Of a stretch of 64,000 nucleotides of DNA, positions 1-7,059 are shown in pieces. The notes under the pieces were generated by a model, which was given only the letters and a program-made list of their open reading frames with translations, was not told where the DNA came from and did not search any database. Position 1 is the stretch's first letter. Each line of letters opens with the position of its first letter. The translations under genes and the position numbers were made by a program. Source of the DNA: Hymenobacter metallicola (lineage in GTDB: Bacteria; Bacteroidota; Bacteroidia; Cytophagales; Hymenobacteraceae); the NCBI RefSeq assembly GCF_004745645.1, contig NZ_SRMB01000002.1, forward strand, positions 930,001-994,000, in the 5' to 3' direction.

Positions 1-5
1 AAGGC

Positions 6-34
6 GTGTCATGGCAAGCAGCGCGCAATGACAC
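6..34. repeat. Imperfect inverted repeat upstream of the hydrolase
   Basis: GTGTCATGGC at 6-15 faces GCAATGACAC at 25-34, nine of ten positions pairing around a 9-nt loop. No T-run follows, so it is not a good intrinsic terminator. It could be the 3' structure of a gene cut off by the window edge. I see no convincing coding region in positions 1-112. Confidence 0.3.
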
Positions 35-112
35 AAACTCAGCTTCGTGATGCCTCCTGGCCATGACCAAAAAGCAGCGCAATCCACCGGAACTTCGTAT
101 TCTTAGGCTGCT

Positions 113-913
113 ATGAAGTTTTTGCTCGGAACCGTCGGATTCATTGCTTTCTGCTATGTGGCGGTGCTGGTACTGCTGTATTTCAAGCAGGAGCGGCTCT
201 TATTTTTTCCTACCAAGCTACCAGCCGACTACCGATTTTCCTTTAACCAGCCCGCCCAGGAACGCTGGATAACAACCCCGGACGGCACCCGCCTGCACGG
301 CCTGCTCTTTCCGGCCGACGCGGCTCGGGGCCTGATTTTCTACCTGCACGGCAACGCCGGCGCCCTCGACAGCTGGGGCGAGGCGGCTTCGCTCTACACC
401 CGGCTCGGCTACAGCGTATTTATGCTCGACTACCGGGGCTACGGCAAAAGCGGCGGCACCATCAGCAGCCAGGAGCAGTTCTTAGCCGACGTGCAGACGG
501 CTTACCAACAGCTGCGGCCCGAGTTTGCCGAAGAGCGCACTATCATTCTGGGCTACTCCCTGGGCACGGGCGCGGCGGCCTGGCTGGCTGCCCGCCACCA
601 CCCGCGCCTACTGATTCTGCAGGCTCCCTACTTCAGTATGCGAGCCACGGCGCGGCAGCACTATCCTTTTGTGCCGGGCTTTATCGTGCGCTACCCCTTG
701 GGTACCGATGCCGTTTTGCCCCAAGTGCGCTGCCCGATTGTTATCTTCCACGGGGAGCACGACGAGGTGATTGATTACCAAACCACGATGCAGCTCAAAG
801 CCCTGCTCAAGCCCCAGGACCAATTTATTACCCTCGCTGGCGCCGGCCACAACGGCATGACCAGCAACCCGGAGTACCAGGCCGGTATCCGCCGGATTCT
901 GGGCGAATTGTAG
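113..913 (+). CDS. Alpha/beta hydrolase, membrane-anchored (ABHD13/Bem46-like)
   Basis: A 266-residue serine hydrolase. Residues 5-23 form one hydrophobic N-terminal segment that likely anchors it to the inner membrane with the enzyme outside. The fold markers are in order: oxyanion motif YLHGNAG near 77-83, nucleophile elbow GYSLGTG with Ser149, acid Asp217 in HGEHDEV, and His246 in AGHNGM. The triad is complete, so it should be active, probably as an esterase or lipase-like enzyme; the substrate cannot be told from sequence. The family is the Bem46/ABHD13/ABHD17 type, often annotated alpha/beta fold hydrolase. The ATG at 113 gives a natural signal-anchor start. It stands alone, 113 bp before the sigma factor gene. 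Confidence 0.85.
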   Translation: MKFLLGTVGFIAFCYVAVLVLLYFKQERLLFFPTKLPADYRFSFNQPAQERWITTPDGTRLHGLLFPADAARGLIFYLHGNAGALDSWGEAASLYTRLGYSVFMLDYRGYGKSGGTISSQEQFLADVQTAYQQLRPEFAEERTIILGYSLGTGAAAWLAARHHPRLLILQAPYFSMRATARQHYPFVPGFIVRYPLGTDAVLPQVRCPIVIFHGEHDEVIDYQTTMQLKALLKPQDQFITLAGAGHNGMTSNPEYQAGIRRILGEL

Positions 914-1026
914 GCAGCGGCGGGCCGCAAAAGTTTTTTTCGGAACCCCTAGGGTGATAGTTGTGAAAAAGGCGGATTAACTAGCAGAACGGTGCTTTTC
1001 AACCCAGTAGGCAGGCTTTCACTCAT

Positions 1027-1587
1027 ATGGATACTTCAGCAACGCTACGGCAGGCGCTACTTACAGACCGGGAACACACCCTGACGCTGATCTACCACCG
1101 GACTTTTCCGCTGGTACGACGCTACGTGCAGCAGCAAGGCGGCTCGGCCCAAGACGCCAAGGATGTGTTTCAGGATGCCCTGGTTATTTTCTACGAAAAG
1201 GCCGTGGCCGAGAGCTTCGTACTGTCTTCGTCGGTGAGCACCTACCTGCTGGGCATCAGCCGCAACTTGTGGCGGCGCGAGCTGAGCCGGCGCCAGCAGC
1301 TGCCCGCCACCAGCCTGCGCGAAGAACACACCCAGGAGGTTGCCGAGGAAGCCGAGCCGGGCACCGACGGCCGGGAGGCGCTGGCCGTGCTCGACTACGT
1401 GGAACGGCTCGGGGCGCGGTGCAAGGATATGCTGCTCGCTTTTTATTACTTCCAGCAGCCGCTGGAGCAGATTGCCGGAGCCCTCAAGTACGGCAGTATC
1501 CGGTCGGCTACGGTGCAGAAGTTTAAGTGCCTGGAGCGGCTGCGCAAATCGGTGCGGGCGGCAGTGGCCGAATCCGTAGCGCACTAA
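1027..1587 (+). CDS. ECF RNA polymerase sigma factor
   Basis: A 186-residue sigma-70 family protein of the extracytoplasmic function type, which directs RNA polymerase to a small regulon. Region 2 spans about residues 15-85, with a YVQQQGGSAQDAKDVFQDAL stretch and the SVSTYLLGISRNLWRRELSR helix expected for the -10 recognition and core-binding parts. An acidic linker follows (about 100-118), then region 4 (about 123-175), with helix-turn-helix residues around LEQIAGALKYGSIRSATVQK. Regions 1 and 3 are absent, as usual for ECF factors. The next gene starts only 4 bp after the stop, so the two are almost certainly cotranscribed and the downstream product may control this sigma factor. The target promoters are unknown. 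Confidence 0.88.
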   Translation: MDTSATLRQALLTDREHTLTLIYHRTFPLVRRYVQQQGGSAQDAKDVFQDALVIFYEKAVAESFVLSSSVSTYLLGISRNLWRRELSRRQQLPATSLREEHTQEVAEEAEPGTDGREALAVLDYVERLGARCKDMLLAFYYFQQPLEQIAGALKYGSIRSATVQKFKCLERLRKSVRAAVAESVAH

Positions 1588-1591
1588 CGCC

Positions 1592-1882
1592 ATGCGCCCC
1601 GCCCTAGAACGCCTGCGCCTGATTGAGCGCCACTTGCTGGGCCGCCCCACCCCCGTCGAAGCCGCGCAGTGGCAGCTGCAGCTCCTCACCGACCCCGAGT
1701 TGGCCCCCGATGCCGCTACTCAGCAGCACCTCTACCACGCCCTGCACGAGGCCGGGCGCCAACAGCTGCGCCAGGAGCTGGAGCAGATTCACCGCCGCTA
1801 CGAGCGGCAAACCCGGCGCCGTGGCTGGGTGCAGGCCGCCACCGACCACCTGCGCCAGCTGCTGAAGCGGCCCCGTTTCTAA
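1592..1882 (+). CDS. Small soluble protein coupled to the sigma factor (possible anti-sigma-like regulator)
   Basis: A 96-residue helical, arginine-rich protein that begins 4 bp after the sigma factor stop. Its first half (IERHLLGRPTPVEAAQWQLQ, then LLTDPELAPDA) resembles the N-terminal cytoplasmic helix pattern of Bacteroidota anti-sigma-like proteins, where an ERYLLG-type opening is followed by a DPEL motif. Unlike a standard anti-sigma factor it has no transmembrane segment, no zinc-finger cysteines and no periplasmic domain; it ends in a basic tail (LLKRPRF). The pairing and spacing support a regulatory role on the sigma factor, but this is inference. No enzyme motif is visible. Confidence 0.6.
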   Translation: MRPALERLRLIERHLLGRPTPVEAAQWQLQLLTDPELAPDAATQQHLYHALHEAGRQQLRQELEQIHRRYERQTRRRGWVQAATDHLRQLLKRPRF

Positions 1883-1970
1883 CTCTTGCTTTTTAGCTTT
1901 TTCCCCTGCTCTGCCTTGAAAAATCAAGGCAGCCGGGCTTCCCTTGTCCTTTTCTTTTCCACTGTTTACC

Positions 1971-2657
1971 ATGCTACACTCCCAGGAATTCCGAAAATTT
2001 GCCGTGCGTGGCCAGGGCCTTACCAGCACCAGCCTCGACCGGTACCAGCACCACGTTGAAGCGCAGTTTACGGGTATGACGCGCTCCGTCATCGAGGAAC
2101 GGCCTACGCGCTTTGCCGAAATCGACGTGTTTTCGCGCCTGATTATGGACCGGATTATCTTTCTGGGACAAGCCGTCGACGACAACATTGCCAACATCAT
2201 CAATGCCCAGCTCCTGTTCTTGGAGTCGGCTGACGCCAAGAAGGATATTCTGCTCTACATCAACTCGCCGGGCGGTTCGGTGTATGCCGGCCTGGGCATC
2301 TTCGACACGATGCAATACGTGAATCCCGACGTAGCCACCATCTGCACCGGTCTGGCCGCTTCCATGGGCGCTTTTCTGCTCTGCGGCGGGGCCATCGGCA
2401 AACGCTCGGCCCTGCCCCACGCCCGGGTCATGATTCACCAGCCCTCGGGCGGCGTGCAGGGCCCCTCGGCCGACATCGAAATTACGGCCCGGGAAGTAGT
2501 CAAGCTGCGCCAGGAGCTCTACCAGATTTACGCCGAGCGCACCGGCAAAACCTACCAGCAAATCCACGACGACTCGGACCGCGACTACTGGATGCGCGCC
2601 GACGAAGCCCGGGAGTACGGGTTGATTGACGAAGTGCTGGAGCGGGAGAAGAAATAA
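1971..2657 (+). CDS. clpP: ATP-dependent Clp protease proteolytic subunit ClpP
   Basis: A 228-residue serine peptidase subunit that assembles into the tetradecameric ClpP barrel and degrades proteins unfolded by ClpX or ClpA/C. The catalytic triad is Ser131 in [11 protein letters not shown], His156 in [10 protein letters not shown] and Asp201 in the [10 protein letters not shown] segment. The glycine-rich SPGGSVYAG loop near 99-107 and the tail YGLIDEVLE are also standard. The start is placed at the ATG at 1971; a TTG 27 bp upstream would add nine residues with no family support. The roughly 45 residues ahead of the conserved core are longer than in E. coli ClpP and may be a propeptide. Many Bacteroidota pair clpP with clpX, but here the next gene is an unrelated lipoprotein. 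Confidence 0.95.
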   Translation: MLHSQEFRKFAVRGQGLTSTSLDRYQHHVEAQFTGMTRSVIEERPTRFAEIDVFSRLIMDRIIFLGQAVDDNIANIINAQLLFLESADAKKDILLYINSPGGSVYAGLGIFDTMQYVNPDVATICTGLAASMGAFLLCGGAIGKRSALPHARVMIHQPSGGVQGPSADIEITAREVVKLRQELYQIYAERTGKTYQQIHDDSDRDYWMRADEAREYGLIDEVLEREKK

Positions 2658-2689
2658 GTAGCTTCAGGACGCTTTTCGTCCCGCTTGTT

Positions 2690-3226
2690 ATGAAGCTTCA
2701 CCCAGACTGTTCGTTTCGAATTTCATCCGTTGGGCTGCTTGGGCTGCTCTTGTTTGGCGGTAGTGCCTGCCAAACCATTCAGCAACTTACCCGACTTCCC
2801 CACCGGCGGATTTTTACGACCTTCTTGGCAAAAGCGGATTTGATTGGCATTACGGAGCGCCAACCAGTAGTTGCCGGAAATAACACCCTGTTCAGATATG
2901 CTTACTGGTACAAAAAGCCTCGTGTACCACACGGGGTGTACCACCTGATTATTTATTTGAAGGTCCAAAACCCAGAGAAACTACCACTAAATCGTCAACT
3001 ACCATTTCCTGACGGCAACCTCGGTATCATTGGGTACGGGTCTGACATGGGCGGTTCCTTTTTTAGTCGGGAGGTAAAAGATGTGCGAGGCAGTGTAACG
3101 GTTTTGGCCGCTACTCCCACCACTTACCGTTTGCGCTGGCGAGTGAAGTACACGGGCTTATACGGAACCCGGACTCTGAACACGACCCGCACCTTTACGC
3201 TAGACTCCACCTACTTCCGGCGCTAA
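2690..3226 (+). CDS. Hypothetical lipoprotein
   Basis: A 178-residue protein with a lipoprotein signal: a hydrophobic core at about 15-24 and lipobox FGGSAC with Cys27. No Asp follows the Cys, so outer-membrane sorting is possible. The mature part is beta-rich (for example RYAYWYKKPRVPHGVYHLII) with several aromatic residues and ends in an arginine-rich strand. I recognise no domain and no catalytic motif. It lies 32 bp after clpP and may be read through from it, but nothing links them functionally. A strong hairpin with a T-rich tail follows at 3278-3352. Codon usage looks a little less GC-rich than in neighbours, which may indicate a less conserved accessory gene. Confidence 0.6.
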   Translation: MKLHPDCSFRISSVGLLGLLLFGGSACQTIQQLTRLPHRRIFTTFLAKADLIGITERQPVVAGNNTLFRYAYWYKKPRVPHGVYHLIIYLKVQNPEKLPLNRQLPFPDGNLGIIGYGSDMGGSFFSREVKDVRGSVTVLAATPTTYRLRWRVKYTGLYGTRTLNTTRTFTLDSTYFRR

Positions 3227-3261
3227 AACAACTGCTGCTCTTTACCAGTAGCTGAACACGA

Positions 3262-3438
3262 AAACAAATGTTTACGAGCTCCGCTGCTCCCCCTGGCCTC
3301 CGAAACATTCGTTGGAATACCCGGGGGCAGCAGCGGAGTCTATATTTTTTTGTTTTTGCCCTCAGCTGCTGCCCCCGAGCTCAGAAACAATTGTTTTTGC
3401 TTTGGGTAAAACTCGTACCAGCACCGAAACAACTGTTT
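3262..3438. repeat. Three AAACA-N2-TGTTT palindromes in a convergent intergenic region
   Basis: The palindrome AAACA-N2-TGTTT occurs at 3262-3273, 3385-3396 and 3427-3438. The flanks also agree: a CGA or AGA before, and CGAGC after the first and third copies. The second and third copies are 42 bp apart, close to four helical turns. The copies lie between the 3' ends of the lipoprotein and the molybdate transporter rather than in a promoter. They could be protein-binding sites, remnants of a small repeated element, or parts of RNA hairpins; the sequence alone does not decide. Confidence 0.4.
3278..3352 (+). terminator. Intrinsic terminator with a competing third arm
   Basis: The arm at 3278-3293 (GCTCCGCTGCTCCCCC) pairs with 3323-3338 (GGGGGCAGCAGCGGAG) around a 29-nt loop, and a T-rich run follows at 3341-3350. 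This fits a terminator for the lipoprotein gene. A third segment at 3361-3376 (CTCAGCTGCTGCCCCC) can pair with the same middle arm, with about 15 of 16 positions matching, so two exclusive hairpins are possible. Confidence 0.5.
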
Positions 3439-3473
3439 TCGAGCACGGGTAACTGTTCGTGGCTGCTTACGAC

Positions 3474-4664
3474 TTACTTGCCCAGCCCCACCCAGCCGCG
3501 GCGCATGGCGTAGTACACGGCTGTGCCGACGATAAGTCCCACCAAATAGCCGTAGGGCAGGCCACTGCAGAGCACGCCCACCAGCAAGGCCACCGTCAGG
3601 TCGGACTTCGACGAGGTCAGGTCGCGGAGCAGGGTGGCCAGGGTCAGGGCCTCAAAAAGCAGGAGCACGCCCAAAATGGGCAGGGGAAAAATCTGGACGA
3701 TATCGGCGAAGCCCTGGCTGAAAAACAGCCCCAGCACCAGAAACAGCCCGCCGTAGAGAACAACCGAGCCCCCGGTGCGGGCCCCGAAGGCGTAGTGCCC
3801 CACCATGCCGCCCGAGCCGTGGCACACCGGAAAGCCCCCAAAGAACGGCGCCACCAGGTTCATGAGCCCGTAGGTAAAGCTGATCTGACGCACCGATACC
3901 TGTTTTGCGGGGTAATGGTCGTGGATAACCTGGCGGGTAGCCAGAATGGAGTTGCCGAGCGACAACGGAATCTGGGGCAGGGCCAGCAGCACGGCCCCGG
4001 TGAGAATGTCGGCCCGCTGCGGAATGTGCCAGGTGGGCAGGTGCAGGCCCAGGGCCTGCTGGGCCGTAGCCAGGTCGAGCTTGAACACCAGGGCGTAGAC
4101 CACGCCCAGGCTAATAACGAGTAAAGAAGCGGGCCACCGGCGGTTGCCCAGCAGCAGCACCGTGACGACAAACGCGGCGGCGGCCAGGGCGTAACCCGAC
4201 GTGCCATCGGCCGGCACATATTCCTTCAATGCCAGCGTGGAGAGCTGCAACGCCAGCCCAAACTGAATGCCCCGCACCACGGGCTTGGGAATCAGGCGGG
4301 CCAGGGCGTCAATGAGGCCCGTCACGGACAGCACCAGCATGCTCAGGCCAATAGCCAGGCCGCCGCCGAAGATGATGCGGCCGGGAATTTTCTGGGCAAT
4401 AACCAGGGCGGCAAAGGCTTTCAGGGGCTGCACGGGCATGGGCATGCCGTACCAGAAGCCGGAAAACATCTGCAACAGCCCAAACACAATCAGCAGCCCG
4501 GCACTGTCGACGCCCGAAGCGGCAATAACGCCGATGAGCAGGGGCAGATCGGTACCTAAGTCGCCGAAAGCCCCGGCCAGCTCATTGCGGTCGAAACGAA
4601 TGCGGGAGGGTGGGGCTTGGGCCGTGATGACAGGTGATGGTTGGGGAGGCACAGGCGGATGCAA
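3474..4664 (-). CDS. MOT1-type molybdate (or sulfate) transporter
   Basis: A 396-residue polytopic membrane protein with about ten hydrophobic segments. The opening motif NELAGAFGDLGTDLPLLIGV and the later GMPMPVQPLKAFAALVIAQ segment are hallmarks of the MOT1 branch of the SulP superfamily, which takes up molybdate in plants and is annotated putative sulfate/molybdate transporter in bacteria. A second half-repeat carries FGGFPVCHGSGGMVGHYAFG. No STAS domain follows, unlike classic SulP carriers. Molybdate is favoured because MoeB-like and FdhD genes lie just upstream and two molybdopterin enzymes lie nearby. The start is uncertain: TTG at 4664, or GTG at 4652; no ATG precedes the first conserved motif. 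The MoeB-like gene ends 145 bp upstream on the same strand. Confidence 0.82.
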   Translation of the reverse strand: MHPPVPPQPSPVITAQAPPSRIRFDRNELAGAFGDLGTDLPLLIGVIAASGVDSAGLLIVFGLLQMFSGFWYGMPMPVQPLKAFAALVIAQKIPGRIIFGGGLAIGLSMLVLSVTGLIDALARLIPKPVVRGIQFGLALQLSTLALKEYVPADGTSGYALAAAAFVVTVLLLGNRRWPASLLVISLGVVYALVFKLDLATAQQALGLHLPTWHIPQRADILTGAVLLALPQIPLSLGNSILATRQVIHDHYPAKQVSVRQISFTYGLMNLVAPFFGGFPVCHGSGGMVGHYAFGARTGGSVVLYGGLFLVLGLFFSQGFADIVQIFPLPILGVLLLFEALTLATLLRDLTSSKSDLTVALLVGVLCSGLPYGYLVGLIVGTAVYYAMRRGWVGLGK

Positions 4665-4809
4665 TTAGAGGGCGCCGTTCGACAGGATTGTTGCTTGTCG
4701 CATGAAAGTAAGACATCCCGCGGGCTGACGAGGGTAGTGGGTGTAGAGAAAAACGCCATTCTGAACGAATTCTTTCCGCAGCATGAATCCGCAAGCTTAG
4801 CAGGGCGGG

Positions 4810-5973
4810 CTACTGTTCTTCTGGCGCCGCTACACTCTCCCACCCCTGCATACCACCCGTCAGATTGGTCAGGTTATCAAAGCCAAACTCCTGCTGCAGT
4901 TGGGTGATGGCCGAAGCACTACGGCGCCCACTGCGGCAGTACACCACGATGGGGTGGTGGCGGGGCAGCTCGGCTACTCGCTGACTCAGGCTGCCCAAGG
5001 GAATATGAGCAGCATTAGGCAAGTGCCCCCCGGCATACTCCTCCAGTTCGCGCACATCCAGCAAAAAAGGAGGCCCTTCTGAGTCGAGCAGGCGCCCCAG
5101 CTCGGCGGGTTCAATGCTAGCCAGAACCGGCTGGCACAGCTCGGCGTAGTCGGCCGCGTCGGCCGTGTCGAGGTTGATGCTGGCCCGCTCGGGCTGCCGG
5201 GCGAAGCGCAGGGTGCGGGTCTGGAACGACAGGGCATCGAAAAGCCAAAGCCGGCCGCTCAGCGTTTCACCCAGCCCCAGAAGTACTTTCAGGGTTTCCG
5301 TGGCCTGGGCGCAGCCCACCAGGCCCGGCAGCACCCCCAGCACGCCGGTGGCGGCACAGTTGGGGGCTTCGGCCGCCGAGGGCGGCTGCGGAAACAGGCA
5401 GCGGTAAGTAGGCCCGCCCTGGTAGTTAAAGACCGAAACCTGGCCCTCAAACTTATAGATGGCGCCCGAAACCAGGGGCTTACCCAGGCTTACGCAGGCA
5501 TCGTTGAGCAGGTAACGGGTCGGGAAATTGTCGGAGCCGTCGACGACCACGTCGTACTGGGCCACCAGCTCGCGCACCGTGGCCCGGTCGACCCGACGAG
5601 GAATTATTTCGCAGGTTACCAGCGGATTGAGGCGCACCACCGCCTGGGCGGCGGCTTCGGCTTTGCTGCGGCCCAGGTCGGCGGGGCCGAAGAGAATCTG
5701 GCGCTGCAGGTTGCTGGTTTCCACCCGGTCCCCGTCCGCTATGCCCAGGGTGCCGACTCCGGCGGCCGCTAAATACTGCAGCACCGGGCAGCCCAGTCCC
5801 CCGGCACCGACTACCAGCACCCGGGCGGCCTTGAGCTTCACCTGGCCGGCCTCCCCTATTTCGGGCAGCTGCAGGTGGCGTTGGTAACGTTGGCGTTCGT
5901 CGGGAGTAAGCACAGCAGAAAAACTAATAAATGAAGGATGCTCGCAGGTTGAATCGGGCAGAACCCCGTACAA
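4810..5973 (-). CDS. moeB: MoeB/ThiF-type adenylyltransferase fused to a rhodanese domain
   Basis: Residue numbers count from the TTG at 5973 (387 residues). The N-terminal E1-like domain (about 23-265) has the nucleotide loop GAGGLGCPVL and the TSNLQRQILF motif. It would adenylate the C-terminal Gly of MoaD or ThiS. The C-terminal rhodanese domain (about 285-385) has the active-site loop CRSGRRS with Cys346, so it could carry a persulfide as in MOCS3-type fusions. The zinc-binding cysteine pairs of E. coli MoeB are not intact: the first is reduced to TYRC and the second CxxC is absent. Start choice is uncertain; GTG at 5913 (VLTPDERQRY) fits the family better than the TTG. It lies between the Mo transporter and fdhD, which favours molybdenum cofactor over thiamine. 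Confidence 0.85.
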   Translation of the reverse strand: MYGVLPDSTCEHPSFISFSAVLTPDERQRYQRHLQLPEIGEAGQVKLKAARVLVVGAGGLGCPVLQYLAAAGVGTLGIADGDRVETSNLQRQILFGPADLGRSKAEAAAQAVVRLNPLVTCEIIPRRVDRATVRELVAQYDVVVDGSDNFPTRYLLNDACVSLGKPLVSGAIYKFEGQVSVFNYQGGPTYRCLFPQPPSAAEAPNCAATGVLGVLPGLVGCAQATETLKVLLGLGETLSGRLWLFDALSFQTRTLRFARQPERASINLDTADAADYAELCQPVLASIEPAELGRLLDSEGPPFLLDVRELEEYAGGHLPNAAHIPLGSLSQRVAELPRHHPIVVYCRSGRRSASAITQLQQEFGFDNLTNLTGGMQGWESVAAPEEQ

Positions 5974-6130
5974 CGCAGGGGGACCTGTTGCCCCAAGTAG
6001 GCACCATATTCTACCCGGTTTTCAAACTTACGTTCCCGGCGGAAAGTTATTCTGCGGCGGAGCAAAAATTGCGGCCAGCCCCGTTTCATTGCTCTACTTC
6101 AACATTCCGCCTTCCCAGCTAGCTTTTCCA

Positions 6131-7006
6131 ATGCCGATACCGCCCGTTTTTCTGCCCCCGACCAGCTACGACTACCTCACGGTGCACAAGGTGACGGGCG
6201 CCGACCTGACCGAGGCTTCCGACGTTGTAGCCGCCGAGGAGCCCCTGGAAATCCGCGTGGGCTTTGGGCCGGCCGGGCAGCGGGAGCACCGCACCCTGGC
6301 CATTACCATGCGCACCCCGGGCCATGACATGGAACTGGCGGCCGGCTTTCTGCTGACCGAAGGCCTCATCCGGAGCCGGGCCGAACTCAACGGCATCCGC
6401 TACTGCCCCGACGTGGACAAAGAGGAAGAGCGCGAAAACGTGGTGCGGGCCGAGCTGGCCGAAGCGGTGGCCGTGTCGATGCCCCGCCTGGAGCGGCACT
6501 TCTACACCTCGTCGAGCTGCGGCGTGTGCGGCAAAACCAGCATTGAGGCTGTGCACGCCGCGGCCTGCCCCGTGCTCCCTACCGACGGGCCTTACGTAGC
6601 CCCCGACGTGATTCATGAGCTGCCGGCGCGGCAGCGGGCGGCCCAGGCCTTGTTTGAGCAAACCGGCGGCCTGCACGCGGCAGCCCTGTTTTCACCGGCC
6701 GGCGAACTGCTGCTGCTGCGCGAGGACGTCGGTCGGCACAACGCCCTGGACAAGGTAATCGGGGCGGCGCTGCTGCAGGAATGGCTGCCGCTGCACAACA
6801 CGGTGCTGCTGGTCAGTGGCCGGGCCTCGTTTGAGTTGGTACAGAAGGCGGCGGTAGCCGGTATTCCGATACTAGCCGCCGTGGGGGCGCCTAGCTCCCT
6901 GGCCGTGCAGGCCGCCAAGGATTTCGGTATGACCCTCTGCGGCTTCGTGCGCCAGGGCCGCTACAACGTGTACGGCGGCGAGTGGCGCCTGCGGGCCCCG
7001 CAGTAG
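6131..7006 (+). CDS. fdhD: FdhD, sulfur carrier protein for formate dehydrogenase-type enzymes
   Basis: A 291-residue FdhD protein, which passes sulfur from a cysteine desulfurase to the molybdenum bis-MGD cofactor before it enters the apoenzyme. The cysteine pair that carries the sulfur is present in SSSCGVCGKTS (Cys130 and Cys133). The conserved DVGRHNALDKVIG motif, thought to bind the cofactor nucleotide, and VSGRASFELVQK follow. The ATG at 6131 is chosen; a TTG at 6089 would add 14 unconserved residues. The gene diverges from the MoeB-rhodanese gene, so the two may share a regulatory region at about 5974-6130. The plausible clients are the two YdeP-type oxidoreductases at 14.9-20.4 kb; no canonical formate dehydrogenase is in the window. 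Confidence 0.95.
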   Translation: MPIPPVFLPPTSYDYLTVHKVTGADLTEASDVVAAEEPLEIRVGFGPAGQREHRTLAITMRTPGHDMELAAGFLLTEGLIRSRAELNGIRYCPDVDKEEERENVVRAELAEAVAVSMPRLERHFYTSSSCGVCGKTSIEAVHAAACPVLPTDGPYVAPDVIHELPARQRAAQALFEQTGGLHAAALFSPAGELLLLREDVGRHNALDKVIGAALLQEWLPLHNTVLLVSGRASFELVQKAAVAGIPILAAVGAPSSLAVQAAKDFGMTLCGFVRQGRYNVYGGEWRLRAPQ

Positions 7007-7059
7007 CGCCGGCGTAGGTTGTGGGCTAACCCTGATACCGGGCCCTTTTTTCCCTAAGA

